NCBI RefSeq assembly: GCF_002892795.1
Contig: NZ_PJMC01000003.1
Coordinates: forward strand, 309,068 to 373,067
DNA length: 64,000 bases
From: Arthrobacter sp. AFG20
GTDB taxonomy: Bacteria > Actinomycetota > Actinomycetes > Actinomycetales > Micrococcaceae
Direction of reading: 5' to 3'
The first letter of the stretch is position 1. Every line of letters starts with the position of its first letter. Made by a program: the position numbers and the translations under genes. The notes under the pieces are model-generated. The model saw nothing but the letters and a program-made list of their open reading frames with translations, was not told the DNA's origin and did no database searches. Positions 38,606 through 48,171 of the stretch are shown piece by piece.

Positions 38606-38640
38606 GGTGCACTCCTTGCAGTGGTCTGTGGTGAGGTATT

Positions 38641-39648
38641 TCAGGCGTAGTGGCAGGCGACGTCGGACTGGCCGACAGTGCGCAGGGCCGGGCGCTCGGT
38701 GGTGCACAGGTCGGTGGCCAGCGGGCAGCGCTGGCTGAACGGGCAGCCGCCTGCCGAGGCGGCCACGGCGGCGGCCGTCCGGACGCCGAGCGACTCGCGC
38801 AGCCTCCGCCGTTCGGCCTGCTCCGCCGGGCGTGGCACCGGGGAGGCCGCCACGAGGGCCTGGGTGAACGGGTGCTTCGGGTTCTCGGTGACTGCCGCGG
38901 CCGGTCCTGTCTCCATGACCTGGCCCCGGTACAGCACCACCACCCGCTGCGCGAGGAACTGGACCACGGAGATGTCGTGGGCGATGAACAGGTAGCTCAG
39001 CCCGCGTTCGTCCCGCAGGTCGGCGAGGAGGTTCAGCACCTGGGCCTGGGTGGAGAGGTCCAGGGCGCTCACGGCCTCATCGCACACCACGAGCTTCGGT
39101 TCGCAGATCAGGGCACGTGCCACGGAGATGCGCTGCCGCTGCCCCCCGGAGAACTGGCTGGGGTACCGGTCCACGGCTTCGCGGGGAAGCCCCACCCGCT
39201 CCAGCATGTCCCCGGCCCGGGTCCGGGCCTCGGCGGCCGGGATGCCACGGACCCGCAGCGGCTCGGCCAGCGAGACGCCGATGGTCTTCCGCGGGTTGAG
39301 CGAGGAGTTGGGATCCTGGAAGACGGCACGCAGTTCGCCGCCGAGCTCCTGGCGCTGTGAAGAGCCGGCGTGGGTGATGTCGCTGCCCTGGAAGCTGATG
39401 GAGCCGCCGGACACCTTCTGCAGCCCCAGGATGGCCTTGCCGATGGTGGATTTTCCGGATCCGGACTCCCCCACCAGGCCGACGGTCTCACCGGGACGGA
39501 TGGTGAAGCTCACGCCGTCGACGGCGGCCGGCACCGAGGCCGCCTTGCGGCCACGGCCGTAGCGGACCACCAAGTCCTTGACCTCCAGCATGGCCGGGGC
39601 GGGCAGGACCGCCTCGGCGTCCTCGCGTTCAACCGTATCGATACTCAT
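38641..39648 (-). CDS. Oligopeptide-class ABC transporter ATPase (DppF-like)
   Basis: This is a 335-residue ATP-binding subunit of a Dpp/Opp-class importer. It has Walker [13 protein letters not shown], signature [15 protein letters not shown] and Walker [13 protein letters not shown]. The C-terminal oligopeptide-transporter extension carries clustered cysteines ([14 protein letters not shown]). It starts in an ATGA overlap with the fused permease/ATPase. It sits with glycoside hydrolases, so it probably energises uptake of a glycoside or its fragments, not a peptide. Confidence 0.9.
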   Translation of the reverse strand: MSIDTVEREDAEAVLPAPAMLEVKDLVVRYGRGRKAASVPAAVDGVSFTIRPGETVGLVGESGSGKSTIGKAILGLQKVSGGSISFQGSDITHAGSSQRQELGGELRAVFQDPNSSLNPRKTIGVSLAEPLRVRGIPAAEARTRAGDMLERVGLPREAVDRYPSQFSGGQRQRISVARALICEPKLVVCDEAVSALDLSTQAQVLNLLADLRDERGLSYLFIAHDISVVQFLAQRVVVLYRGQVMETGPAAAVTENPKHPFTQALVAASPVPRPAEQAERRRLRESLGVRTAAAVAASAGGCPFSQRCPLATDLCTTERPALRTVGQSDVACHYA

Positions 39649-41651
39649 GCCATGTCCTTTTCAACGATCTCAAGTACGCGGTGTGTGGGTATTTCGGTGG
39701 CAAGCCAGGCGAGGCCCTCCACAGCCAGCTCATCCGCTTTGACGCAGCGGACCTCGCCATCCTCCGAGCCGGAGGGAAGCAACGGAACCGGCGTCGTGCA
39801 GGCGGACCCGGCAAACTGGCAGCGGGCCGCAAAGCGGCAGCCTGCAGGCCAGTCCTTGGGCTGCGGAACCTGGCCCTTGATCGTGGCCAGCCGGTCGGGC
39901 ATGTCGTGGGCGGTGTTGGCGTGCGGATCCGCGGCCAGCAGCGCAAGGGTGTACGGATGGCGCGGGTTGTCCAGGATGCTCGCGGTCCGGCCGCTCTCCA
40001 CCACCTGGCCCGCGTACATGACGGCGACGTTGTCGCAGATGTCCGCGACGACGCCCAGGTCGTGGGTCACCATCACTACTGACATTCCGGTGTCCTTCAC
40101 CAGTGACCGCAGCAGAGAGAGGATCTCGGCCTGGACCGTGACGTCGAGGGCGGTGGTGGGTTCGTCGGCCACTAGCAGCCGCGGCTTACCGGAGAGGGCC
40201 AGCGCGATGGCCACGCGCTGGGCCATGCCACCGGAGATCTGGTGGGGGTAGGACTTCAGGATGCGCCGGGCATCCACGATGCCCACCTTTTCCAGGAGGC
40301 TGAGCGCCTCGGCACGGGCTTCGGCCTTGCCGGCCTTTCCCAGCCGGCGGATGGCGGCCGTCAGCTGGTAGCCCACCGTGAACATGGGGTCGAGGGCGCG
40401 CATGGGCTCCTGCGAAATGAGTGCGACGTCGCGGCCGCGGATGCCTTCCAGGTCCTTCTCGGTGGCCGACGCCAGGTTCCTGCCGTTCCACAGGATCTGC
40501 CCGTCGGCGACCGAAACACCGGACGGCAGCAGCCCTAGCAGGGACAGCGCGGTCATCGTCTTGCCGCAGCCGGACTCGCCCACGAGTCCCAGCACGGTGC
40601 CGGGTGCGACGTCGAAGGTGACGTCCGTGACCAGCGGGGTGCCGCCGTCGACCCCTACCGAGAGGCCGCGGACACTGAGCTGGCCGGCGGCGGGCAGGTT
40701 TTCAACGGCGGGAGCGGCGGCCACAGCGGCTGCCGCATCCGCTGTGCGCTTGCGGCGGATGGCCGCCGACGGCAGATGTGATGCCGTTGCGTTCGGGGAC
40801 TTGCCCAGCGCGTTGCCGATGGCGTTGGCGGACAGGACGGTCAGCGCCAGCACGGCGCCGGTGGGGACCATGAGCCAGGGTGCGTCGTAGACGTGCTGCG
40901 AGGCGCCTTGGATCATGCCGCCCCAGCTCGGCTGGGGAATGGGCGGCCCGAAGCCGATGAACGCCAGTCCTGCCTGGATGAGCATGCCGACGGCAAAGAT
41001 GAGCGCCGACTGCACCACCACGGTGTTGGTCAGGCCCGGGAGCACATGGCGGAGGCTGATTCCCAGCGGGCCGACGCCGTCGACCTTTGCCGCGTCGACG
41101 TAGAGCTGGGACTGCAGTGACTTGGCCTGGCCCAGCATCACCCGGTAGATACCTGCGGAAATGAGGACGCCCAGGATGGCCATGATCAGCGGAATGTTCG
41201 TGCCCACGGCTCCGATGACGGCCAGGATGATGACGGTGCCGGGCAGGGACATCATGATTTCGGTGACGCGGCTGATGATCCCTTCGGCGCGGTCGCCGGC
41301 ACCGGCGGCGGTCATGGCCAGGATCGTCCCGAGCGCGACGCCGACAATCACCGTGATGAGAGACGTTCCCAGGGTGCCGGCCGCCGAGGCGAAAATACGG
41401 CTCAGCAGGTCCCGGCCAAGTTCATCCGCGCCCAGCCAGTGGGCAGCGCTGGGTCCGGAGAGGACTGCGGTGAAGTCCTGGTCCTCGGTCTTGTACGGCA
41501 GCCACAGCGGCGCCGTCAGGGAGGCAACCACCAGGGCGGCAAGCCAGACCGCACCGGCGAGGCCGCCGGGCGAGGTGAGGAGGCGGTGTCCGGAAAACTT
41601 TGCCAGGGCTGTCTTCCGCGGGGTTGCAGTGGGTGCAATGGAGGGAATCAT
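39645..41651 (-). CDS. Fused ABC permease (DppC-like) and ATPase (DppD-like)
   Basis: This 668-residue protein joins two importer subunits. Residues 1 to about 290 form a DppC-like permease with membrane helices and the coupling-loop region around [20 protein letters not shown]. After an Ala-rich linker, a complete DppD-like ATPase follows, with [11 protein letters not shown], signature [15 protein letters not shown] and Walker [14 protein letters not shown] Cys-containing oligopeptide tail ([14 protein letters not shown]) ends it. Both junctions with neighbours are ATGA overlaps. No frameshift is involved; it is one continuous frame. Confidence 0.9.
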   Translation of the reverse strand: MIPSIAPTATPRKTALAKFSGHRLLTSPGGLAGAVWLAALVVASLTAPLWLPYKTEDQDFTAVLSGPSAAHWLGADELGRDLLSRIFASAAGTLGTSLITVIVGVALGTILAMTAAGAGDRAEGIISRVTEIMMSLPGTVIILAVIGAVGTNIPLIMAILGVLISAGIYRVMLGQAKSLQSQLYVDAAKVDGVGPLGISLRHVLPGLTNTVVVQSALIFAVGMLIQAGLAFIGFGPPIPQPSWGGMIQGASQHVYDAPWLMVPTGAVLALTVLSANAIGNALGKSPNATASHLPSAAIRRKRTADAAAAVAAAPAVENLPAAGQLSVRGLSVGVDGGTPLVTDVTFDVAPGTVLGLVGESGCGKTMTALSLLGLLPSGVSVADGQILWNGRNLASATEKDLEGIRGRDVALISQEPMRALDPMFTVGYQLTAAIRRLGKAGKAEARAEALSLLEKVGIVDARRILKSYPHQISGGMAQRVAIALALSGKPRLLVADEPTTALDVTVQAEILSLLRSLVKDTGMSVVMVTHDLGVVADICDNVAVMYAGQVVESGRTASILDNPRHPYTLALLAADPHANTAHDMPDRLATIKGQVPQPKDWPAGCRFAARCQFAGSACTTPVPLLPSGSEDGEVRCVKADELAVEGLAWLATEIPTHRVLEIVEKDMA

Positions 41652-42589
41652 GAGGCACGCAGCTTCGGGTCAAGGAATTTGGTGGCGAGTTCGAGGACAA
41701 GGTTCACGGCCACCACCACGACGGTGGCGATAACCACCACGCCCTGGACAGCCGGGGCGTCATGAGTGCTGACGGAGGACTGGACTGCCTGGCCGAGGCC
41801 GGGCATGGCGAACAGCTGCTCCGCGATGACGGATCCGCCGAACAGGCCGATGAACTGCAGCGCGATGCCGGCAACGATGGGAAGGCTGGCGTACCGCAGC
41901 GCGTGGATGTACAGGATCTTCCAGGTGGGAGTCGCCGTGGCACGCAGGGTACGGATGTGTTCCTGTTGCAAGGCCTCAAGCATGGAGGCCCGGGTCTGGC
42001 GGGCGATGAACGCCGCACCGCCGACAGCGAGGGTGATGACGGGCAAGGCTAGGGACAGCGCCCAGTCCTGCGGGGAGGCTTCGAAGGGAACGTAGCCGGT
42101 GGCCGGGAACACCGACGACTGCACGGCGAAAAGGTAAACAAAGATGATGCCGATCCAGAAGGCGGGCAGGGCCACGAGGAGCCCGACGAACCCGCCGATG
42201 ATCCGGTCCAGCAGCCCGCCGCGCACCGCTGCGGTGACGCCGAGTGCGATTCCGAGGACGGCGCTCAGTACCGTGGCTCCGGCTGCCAGTGATGCGGTAA
42301 CCGGAAGCCGGCTGGCGAGGTCGGCGCTTACGGACCGGCCGTCAATCAGGGACGCTCCGAAGTTTCCCTGCACGGCGTCACCGAACCAGCGGAAGAACTG
42401 GACGAACAGCGGATCGTTCCAGCCGAGGCGCTGGTTGACCTCGTCGATGGCTTCCTGCGCCGCACCGGCGCCAAGGGATACGGCACCGGGGCTGCCGGGC
42501 ATGGCGTGGACCAGCAGGAACGCCAGCACCGCCACCACCAGCACGGTGGCCAGCGCCATCAGCAGGCGCTTGGCGACGAACATTGCCAT
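41648..42589 (-). CDS. ABC transporter permease (DppB-like)
   Basis: This is a 313-residue membrane permease of the Dpp/Opp class. ATG 42589 has GGAGG five bases upstream; ATG 42601 overlaps that site. The N-terminal helix and periplasmic-facing loop with HAMPGSPGAVSLG are typical, and the EAA-like segment is LEALQQEHIRTLRATATP. Five to six membrane helices are visible. It follows the binding-protein gene and overlaps the fused permease by ATGA. Confidence 0.9.
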   Translation of the reverse strand: MAMFVAKRLLMALATVLVVAVLAFLLVHAMPGSPGAVSLGAGAAQEAIDEVNQRLGWNDPLFVQFFRWFGDAVQGNFGASLIDGRSVSADLASRLPVTASLAAGATVLSAVLGIALGVTAAVRGGLLDRIIGGFVGLLVALPAFWIGIIFVYLFAVQSSVFPATGYVPFEASPQDWALSLALPVITLAVGGAAFIARQTRASMLEALQQEHIRTLRATATPTWKILYIHALRYASLPIVAGIALQFIGLFGGSVIAEQLFAMPGLGQAVQSSVSTHDAPAVQGVVVIATVVVVAVNLVLELATKFLDPKLRAS

Positions 42590-42679
42590 AGTGACCTCCA
42601 TTGGTCAGGACTCCATCGTGTGGACTCCGCGGGTCGGGCCGGACGCCCTCCGTGGGGGGAAGGCGTCCGGCCGAGTGGA

Positions 42680-44236
42680 TCAGTTGGTGGGCGCGTAGGA
42701 GGAGAGGAGCGGGTAGGCGTTCGTGCCGGCGAACTTCACCTGCTGGACCTTCTTCGTGTTGTAGCCCTGGTTGGTGAGGGATTCGTAGAGCGGGATCATC
42801 CAGCCGGATTCCACCAGGCGGGTGTTCAGCTTGGTCAGCGCGGTCTTCTTGGCTGCGTCGTCCTTCGCGGCTGCGGCTTCGCCCGTGGCGGCGCTGAGCT
42901 GTGCGTCGGTGGCCTTCTGCACGTTGGTGAAGCCGTTCAGGACCACGCCGTACATGAGGCCCACCGGGTTGTCCCAGCCGAGCGCGGCGTAGCCGAGGGG
43001 TGTGGTAGCGACTGCCGCGAAGGCTTCATCAGTGGAGGAGGCCATCTTGACGTTCATCTTGATCCCGACGGCGGCCAGGTCCTTCTGGACGGCCTGCAGG
43101 TCCGTCTGGGTTTCTGCGCTGGCCACGATGGTGAACTCGAAGCCGTTGGCGTAGCCGGCCTCAGCCAGGAGGCTCTTGGCCTTCGCCGGGTCGTAGGCGA
43201 ACTTGGTGTTCAGCTCTTCCGTGAACCCCGCCGAGTCCTTGGGAAGGGCATTCCACGAGGCGATGTCTCCCTTGTGCAGGGCGTCCACCAGTGACTGGCG
43301 GTTGATGGCGTACTGGAATGCCTGGCGGACCTTCTCCTTGGCAAAGGCGGGAACCGTCTTGCCGATCTTGTCGAAGGAGACCATGGTGTGGAGGGTGCCG
43401 CCGATCTGGGAGACGCCGAGGCCCTTGGACTTTGCGAAGTCCACTGTGGGGGACGTGAGCATGGCCACGTCCGCCTGGCCGGAGACGAGGGCGTTGGCAC
43501 GCGCCTGGGGATCCTGGATGACGCTGAAGGTGATCTTGTTGTAGGCGTACTTGGAAGCGTCCGCGTTCTTGGTGTTCTTCTGGAAGACGTACTTGTTGCC
43601 CTTGACCGTGCCCGTCGTGTCGAGCGTGTATGGTCCGGAGCCGTCCGGGGTGGTCGCCAGGCTGGTGCTCTTGGCGGCGGCCGTCTTGCCCACAATCATG
43701 CCCATGGTTCCCGAGAGGTTCTTTTCGAAGCCGGGCTGCGGCTGGGCGAACTTGATGCCCACCTTCGTGGGACTGACCACGGTCACTGAGGTCACTTCCT
43801 GGGCACCGCCCTTGGCGATGGCCGAATAGGCGCTGAGCGCCGGGTCGGTGCGGCGGTCCAGGTTCGCCTTGACCAGTGGCGCATCCAGGGTGGATCCGTC
43901 AGTGAAGGTCACGCCCTCCTTGAGGGTCAGCGTCAGTACCGTGTTGTCTGCGCTGTAGCTGAACGCCGTGGCCAGGCCCGGTGCAACGGAACCGTCCGGC
44001 TGCAGGGTCATGAGGTTCTCGTAGAGGCCCTCGAAGAACTGGCGCTGGGCGTCGGCAACGCGCAGTGGATCGAAGCCGAACGAGGCCGCATCACTGTCGA
44101 CGGCGATGGTCAGGGTGCTCTTGTCGACGGCGGTTGCGGCCTGGGTCCCGCCGCCACAGGCGGTGAGGGAGCTCACGAGGAGCGCACCGGCCAGGACGGC
44201 CGCGCTCCGGCGGGCAGGGGTGGAAAGGAGTTTCAT
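42680..44236 (-). CDS. Family 5 extracellular solute-binding lipoprotein
   Basis: This is the substrate receptor of the ABC importer, anchored outside the membrane by lipid. ATG 44236 (AAAGG upstream) gives 518 residues with a lipobox LTAC ending at C27. The longer frame upstream is rejected because it would bury the signal peptide. The family 5 pattern is clear: FDPLRVADAQRQFFEGLYENL near the N-terminus and VRQAFQYAINRQSLVDAL in the second lobe. Family 5 proteins bind peptides but also glycosides and plant metabolites. Its promoter region carries operator copy 3. Confidence 0.9.
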   Translation of the reverse strand: MKLLSTPARRSAAVLAGALLVSSLTACGGGTQAATAVDKSTLTIAVDSDAASFGFDPLRVADAQRQFFEGLYENLMTLQPDGSVAPGLATAFSYSADNTVLTLTLKEGVTFTDGSTLDAPLVKANLDRRTDPALSAYSAIAKGGAQEVTSVTVVSPTKVGIKFAQPQPGFEKNLSGTMGMIVGKTAAAKSTSLATTPDGSGPYTLDTTGTVKGNKYVFQKNTKNADASKYAYNKITFSVIQDPQARANALVSGQADVAMLTSPTVDFAKSKGLGVSQIGGTLHTMVSFDKIGKTVPAFAKEKVRQAFQYAINRQSLVDALHKGDIASWNALPKDSAGFTEELNTKFAYDPAKAKSLLAEAGYANGFEFTIVASAETQTDLQAVQKDLAAVGIKMNVKMASSTDEAFAAVATTPLGYAALGWDNPVGLMYGVVLNGFTNVQKATDAQLSAATGEAAAAKDDAAKKTALTKLNTRLVESGWMIPLYESLTNQGYNTKKVQQVKFAGTNAYPLLSSYAPTN

Positions 44237-44411
44237 GTGTGCGCCTTTGCATTCTCGATGACGAAGGGGAATCAGCATCTGGAGGCCGGGACCCGCCGCG
44301 GTCTGCATCGACCGCATCACAGGCCGTTCGGTCGGCGCCCTCTCGTCAGATGGCTTCCGGTGACCGGCTCCTTCAAGAATCCTTTGGAAGACCACACGGG
44401 ACCCACGGGAA

Positions 44412-44426
44412 TTTCATTGGTTGAAA
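44412..44426. promoter_or_regulatory. TTTCATTGGTTGAAA operator, copy 3 (transporter/IclR)
   Basis: TTTCA and TGAAA flank TTGGT in the divergent region between the binding-protein gene (start 44236) and the IclR gene (start 44489). Read on the minus strand it is TTTCAACCAATGAAA, identical over 15 bases to the copy at 27763. Being next to a regulator gene, it is the natural anchor for assigning the motif to that IclR protein. Confidence 0.68.
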
Positions 44427-44488
44427 CGATATTGTGGTCCTGGTCACCCGATGGCTGAACGACTGGATGACTGAACGGAAGGATCGCA

Positions 44489-45316
44489 GTGGCGGAAGAA
44501 GCAGGACCGGAAGCTGATGCACCGCAGCGCGGCAAGCGCCCCAAGCAGGGCGAACCGGTGATCGACCGGGCACTGAGCCTGCTCGCCGTCTTCACCGACC
44601 GCCGTCGGGCTCTGACCCTTTCGGAAATGGCCCGCCACGCCGGCATGCCGGCTCCGACCGCGCTGCGCCTCATTGCCCGGCTGGTGGCGTGGGGCGCGCT
44701 GGAGCGGCTGGAGGACGGACGGTACGTGGTGGGCGTGCGGCTGTGGGAGGTGGCGTCCCTGTCGCCCCGCGGACACGGGGTCCGGGAGATCGCACTGCCG
44801 TACCTCGAGGACCTTTTTGCCGTGACCCGGCACCACGTGCTGCTGGCCGTCCGGGACAAGAACGAGGCTGTCCTCATCGAGCGGCTGTCGTCGAAGGAGG
44901 CCACCGAGGTGGCCTACCGCGTGGGCGGCCGTGCGCCGCTGCGTTCGACGGCGGTGGGCCTGGTGCTGCTGGCCGGCGCCGATGCGGCGTTCCAGGAAGC
45001 GGTGATCCGGCAGCCGCCGGATGCCGAAGCCGGCGTGGGCGCCATGCCGGAAGGCCAGCTGCGGCGGACACTGTCGGACGTCAGGCGTACCGGCGTCGCC
45101 ATGATCAGGAGATCCGCACCGTCCCGGACGGTGTCCGTCGCCTCGCCGATTTTTGATGCCGAGGGGTCCGTGGCCGCGGCGCTTTCCATCGTGGTTCCCG
45201 ACGGCGGCACTCCCCCCAACGTCCTGGCGCCGGCCGTCCAGGCTGCGGCGAGGGCTGTCTCCCGAAACCTGGGCTACAACGCGGGGCCGACGGAGGGCGT
45301 TTCGATGCGGCGTTAA
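44489..45316 (+). CDS. IclR-family regulator of the glycoside cluster
   Basis: This is a 275-residue IclR regulator from GTG 44489, with GGAAGGA upstream. The winged helix includes LTLSEMARHAGMPAPTALRL, and the ligand domain contains HHVLLAVRDKNEAVLIERLS and RAPLRSTAVGLVLLA. It is divergent from the importer operon, and TTTCA-N5-TGAAA palindromes lie here and before two more catabolic units. It likely responds to an aromatic or flavonoid-derived ligand, as many IclR proteins of aromatic pathways do; whether it activates or represses cannot be seen. Confidence 0.86.
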   Translation: MAEEAGPEADAPQRGKRPKQGEPVIDRALSLLAVFTDRRRALTLSEMARHAGMPAPTALRLIARLVAWGALERLEDGRYVVGVRLWEVASLSPRGHGVREIALPYLEDLFAVTRHHVLLAVRDKNEAVLIERLSSKEATEVAYRVGGRAPLRSTAVGLVLLAGADAAFQEAVIRQPPDAEAGVGAMPEGQLRRTLSDVRRTGVAMIRRSAPSRTVSVASPIFDAEGSVAAALSIVVPDGGTPPNVLAPAVQAAARAVSRNLGYNAGPTEGVSMRR

Positions 45317-45324
45317 CCACGGCC

Positions 45325-45366
45325 GACGGCGGCCCGCACCATGAGGTGCGGACCGCCGTCGGGCTT
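45325..45366. terminator. 16-bp-stem hairpin between IclR and GH1 genes
   Basis: The arms 45325-45340 and 45345-45360 pair with one mismatch around ATGA and are followed by GGGCTTTTG on the plus strand. It separates the convergent IclR and GH1 genes. Confidence 0.75.
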
Positions 45367-45380
45367 TTGTTGGGCCTGTT

Positions 45381-46643
45381 TCAGCCCACTGCGGTGAGCC
45401 GCTCCTGGGCGGCGCGGGCCACGCCGCCCAGCCAGTGGGCGCTGGGCTTGGGCGTGCGCTCCTGGGTGGCGCGGTCGACGGCGATCAGGCCGAACTTGGG
45501 CCGGTAGCCGAAGATCCACTCGAAGTTGTCGAAGGCGGTCCAGGCGATGTAGCCGCGGACGTCGATGCCGTCGGCGAGGCAGGCTGCGACGCCTGCGACG
45601 GCGGTGCGGAGGTACTCGACCCGCTGGGTGTCATCCTCCGTGGCCAGCCCGTTCTCGGTGACCATGACGGGGATGCCGGCGATCCGGTCGGCCTCGCGGA
45701 TGGTCACCTCGAGGGCCTGCGGGTAGATCTCCTCCCCCATCGCGTTGGTGGCTGCGCCCTCGGGAGCCGGGGCCACGCCGTCGGGACCGAACACGGTCCT
45801 GCCGTAGGTCTGGATGCCCACGAAGTCATCGCCGCGGGACGCTTCGAGGAAGCGTTCGTTGACGTCCCGCCGCACCTGGTCCGCCAGCTGCTGGCCGCCC
45901 TCGGCCGCCTGGATGTCGGAGTTGGCGAGGGTCCAGCCGACCAGCAGCTCCGGCCGGTGCGCCTTGATCGCGTCCCGCCCGGCGCGGTGGGCTGCGAGCT
46001 TGATGTCGAAGCCGGTGTCAGAGACGGTGAACTGGAAGGGCGCAACCCTGGCTGCCTCAATTCCGAGGCGCCCGGCTGCCGCCGACCAGAGCGGCACGTC
46101 CGCACGCCGCTCGGCCGGTTCGCCACCGATGCCGAGAGCCTTGAGGAGCCACGGCAGGTTGGGTTCGTTGAGGGTGCAGGCGACGCCGATGAGATCGCCG
46201 AGGTGTTCCGTGACGCGGCCGCAGTAGCGTGCGAATCGTTCCGGCGTGGCTTCGTCCTCCCAGCCTCCCGCGGCGAGCAGCCAGCGCGGGGAGGTGAAGT
46301 GGTGATACGTGACCACCGGCGTCAGCCCGTGCTCGTGGCAGGTTTCCAGCACCCGCCGGTAGTGGTCGAGTTCCGCGACGGAGAAGTGCCCTTCCTCGGG
46401 CTCGATGCGCGCCCATTCCAGCGAGAAGCGGTAGGTGGTGAACCCGAGCGAGGCGATCAGGGCGATGTCCTCGCGGTAGCGGTGGTAATGGTCGATGGCA
46501 TCCCCCGACGGCTCGGCGAAGATCGTGCCCGGAAGGTGTTCCAGGAGCCAGGTGTCGCTGTTGGTGTTGTTGCCCTCCACCTGGTGGGCCGCGGTGGCCA
46601 CACCCCAGAGGAAGTCGTCGGGGAAGTGCTGGAGGTCGGTCAT
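45381..46643 (-). CDS. GH1 beta-glycosidase
   Basis: This is a glycoside hydrolase family 1 retaining beta-glycosidase, usually beta-glucosidase. In the 420 residues the acid/base is E160 in CTLNEPN and the nucleophile E330 in MVTENGLA. The N-terminus has DFLWGVATAAHQVEGNN and the C-terminus GYIAWTAFDNFEWIFGYRPKFG. No signal peptide is present, so it acts inside the cell. Next to a rhamnosidase cluster, it could remove the glucose left on a flavonoid after derhamnosylation. It is divergent from a TetR gene with palindromes between them. Confidence 0.9.
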   Translation of the reverse strand: MTDLQHFPDDFLWGVATAAHQVEGNNTNSDTWLLEHLPGTIFAEPSGDAIDHYHRYREDIALIASLGFTTYRFSLEWARIEPEEGHFSVAELDHYRRVLETCHEHGLTPVVTYHHFTSPRWLLAAGGWEDEATPERFARYCGRVTEHLGDLIGVACTLNEPNLPWLLKALGIGGEPAERRADVPLWSAAAGRLGIEAARVAPFQFTVSDTGFDIKLAAHRAGRDAIKAHRPELLVGWTLANSDIQAAEGGQQLADQVRRDVNERFLEASRGDDFVGIQTYGRTVFGPDGVAPAPEGAATNAMGEEIYPQALEVTIREADRIAGIPVMVTENGLATEDDTQRVEYLRTAVAGVAACLADGIDVRGYIAWTAFDNFEWIFGYRPKFGLIAVDRATQERTPKPSAHWLGGVARAAQERLTAVG

Positions 46644-46686
46644 GGGGTTCCCTTTCTGTGGTTGACCTCCACCCTAGGGAAACATT

Positions 46687-46738
46687 TTCCAAGTTGGAAT
46701 ACTTTGAGCGGAATTTCTTGACCAAAGTGGAAAAGAAA
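46687..46738. promoter_or_regulatory. Palindromes between GH1 and TetR genes
   Basis: TTCCAAGTTGGAA at 46687-46699 is a perfect 13-bp palindrome, and a 25-bp imperfect one with TTTCTT/AAGAAA ends lies at 46714-46738 (9 of 12 pairs). Both lie in the divergent region and suit binding by the neighbouring TetR protein. Confidence 0.5.
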
Positions 46739-46801
46739 CTTGGTATTCTCATGGAAGGCAAGACTTCGGCCAGGGCGGCCACGGCCGTGAGGAGGCGCGG
46801 G

Positions 46802-47422
46802 ATGACTGAGACGGCGGCACGGCAGCCGGCGCGCAGCGGCAGGCGGGCACCCTACGCCAACGGCGAGCGCAAGCGGGCCGAGCTGGTGGATGCGGCCTTT
46901 GCGGTTTTCGCCGAGAAGGGCTTCCAACGGCTGTCGATCCGCCAGATTGCCGAGGAAATCGGAACGAGCCACACCGCTCTTCTGCACCATTTCGGGAGCA
47001 AGGACGCACTGCTGGAGGCCGTTTTGGTCCGGCGCGAGGAGCAGGAAGGCCCGTGGCGGCGAACACTGCTGGAGGAGCAAGGCCTGCTCGAAACGGTGCC
47101 GGAGGTCATGCGCCGCAACGCCGGCATCCGCGGAGTGATCCAGCTTGATGCCACCCTGCGCGCCGAGGCCGTCCGCCCGGACCACCCGGCCCACGGCTTC
47201 ATCCGGCGCCGCGACGAGGAAATCATCCGCTCGCTGCATGCAGAGATCGAGCGGGAGGTTGCCGCCGGCCGCATTGCGTCCGGCCTCGACCCCGCTGTGC
47301 TGGCGCGGCAGGTCGCCGCGCTCATTGAAGGCGTCCAGCTGGCGTGGCTGTACGACGAGTCCATGGACATGGCCGCGCACCTGGAAGGGTTCCTACAGCT
47401 TGTTAAGGTACCCGGCGCTTAG
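46802..47422 (+). CDS. TetR-family regulator divergent from GH1
   Basis: This TetR-family protein has 206 residues from ATG 46802, which has GAGGAGG six bases upstream; longer in-frame starts at 46658 and 46751 would cross the operator region. The HTH reads LSIRQIAEEIGTSHTALLHHF, followed by GSKDALLEAVL. The ligand domain shows no recognisable specificity. It probably represses the GH1 gene and itself through the palindromes at 46687-46738, with a sugar or aglycone as possible inducer. Confidence 0.85.
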   Translation: MTETAARQPARSGRRAPYANGERKRAELVDAAFAVFAEKGFQRLSIRQIAEEIGTSHTALLHHFGSKDALLEAVLVRREEQEGPWRRTLLEEQGLLETVPEVMRRNAGIRGVIQLDATLRAEAVRPDHPAHGFIRRRDEEIIRSLHAEIEREVAAGRIASGLDPAVLARQVAALIEGVQLAWLYDESMDMAAHLEGFLQLVKVPGA

Positions 47423-47433
47423 GATTCCGGACC

Positions 47434-48078
47434 TCAGAGGCTTGGTTCGCCGTCGTCCCCGTTTACCAGAACCGAGCGGGCCAGCCGGCGGGCGTAGTCC
47501 CGGATCCCTTCGACCAGATCCAGCCTGCCTCCGGAGAGCACCCATTGCAGCTGCAGCCCGTCGCTGACGGCAATAATCTCCCGCGCGATGGCCTGGGCGT
47601 CGGTATCCGGCCGAAAGAGGCCACGCTCCACCCCGCGGGTAACGAGCTGCGCGGTCTCGTTCACGGCCTGCTCGTACCACTTGCCGTACAGCTGGTGGGC
47701 CGGGGTGGACGGATCAGCGGCTTCAGCCGAAACCAGCACGAAGAGCTCGATCAGCCCCGGCTCCGCCACAAGCCTGCGCGTGGATTCCACCATGGACCGG
47801 AACAGTTCATGCGGATCGTCGCGGCCGTCCGCCTGGACTGAGCTCCAAAACAGCGCAGTCTGCTCCAGCCGCCGCTCGGCGACAGCCAGCAGAAGGTGCT
47901 TCTTCGAGCGGAAATGGTGCAGCAGGCCGCTTTCGCTGAGTCCGACGTCGGCAGCCACCTGCGACAGCGGCACCCGGTGATAGCCGGAGGCTGCAAAGAG
48001 CCGCGTGGCCGCGTCCACAATTTCCGCGCGCTTGACCCTGCCAACCTCGTAGCTGCCTGTTTTTCGCCTCGTCCGCAC
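47434..48078 (-). CDS. TetR-family regulator
   Basis: This is a 214-residue TetR protein with a basic N-terminus (MRTRRKTGSY), HTH VPLSQVAADVGLSESGLLHHF and following RSKKHLLLAVAERRLEQ. It is convergent with the other TetR gene (11 bases between stops) and divergent from the EAL-domain gene (93 bases). The C-terminal domain gives no ligand clue. The target could be itself or the EAL gene. Confidence 0.82.
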   Translation of the reverse strand: MRTRRKTGSYEVGRVKRAEIVDAATRLFAASGYHRVPLSQVAADVGLSESGLLHHFRSKKHLLLAVAERRLEQTALFWSSVQADGRDDPHELFRSMVESTRRLVAEPGLIELFVLVSAEAADPSTPAHQLYGKWYEQAVNETAQLVTRGVERGLFRPDTDAQAIAREIIAVSDGLQLQWVLSGGRLDLVEGIRDYARRLARSVLVNGDDGEPSL

Positions 48079-48171
48079 CGCTTCAGGGTAACGGCCCGAA
48101 CTGCGTCAACGTAAAGGACGGCCACAGCTCCGGCATCCCCTCGATCGCGGCATCAGCTACCGAGGAGTAGT

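Noticed and set aside
46658..46801. N-terminal extension of the TetR gene
   Set aside because: It would translate through the palindromic operator region; the ATG at 46802 has a strong ribosome site and gives normal length.
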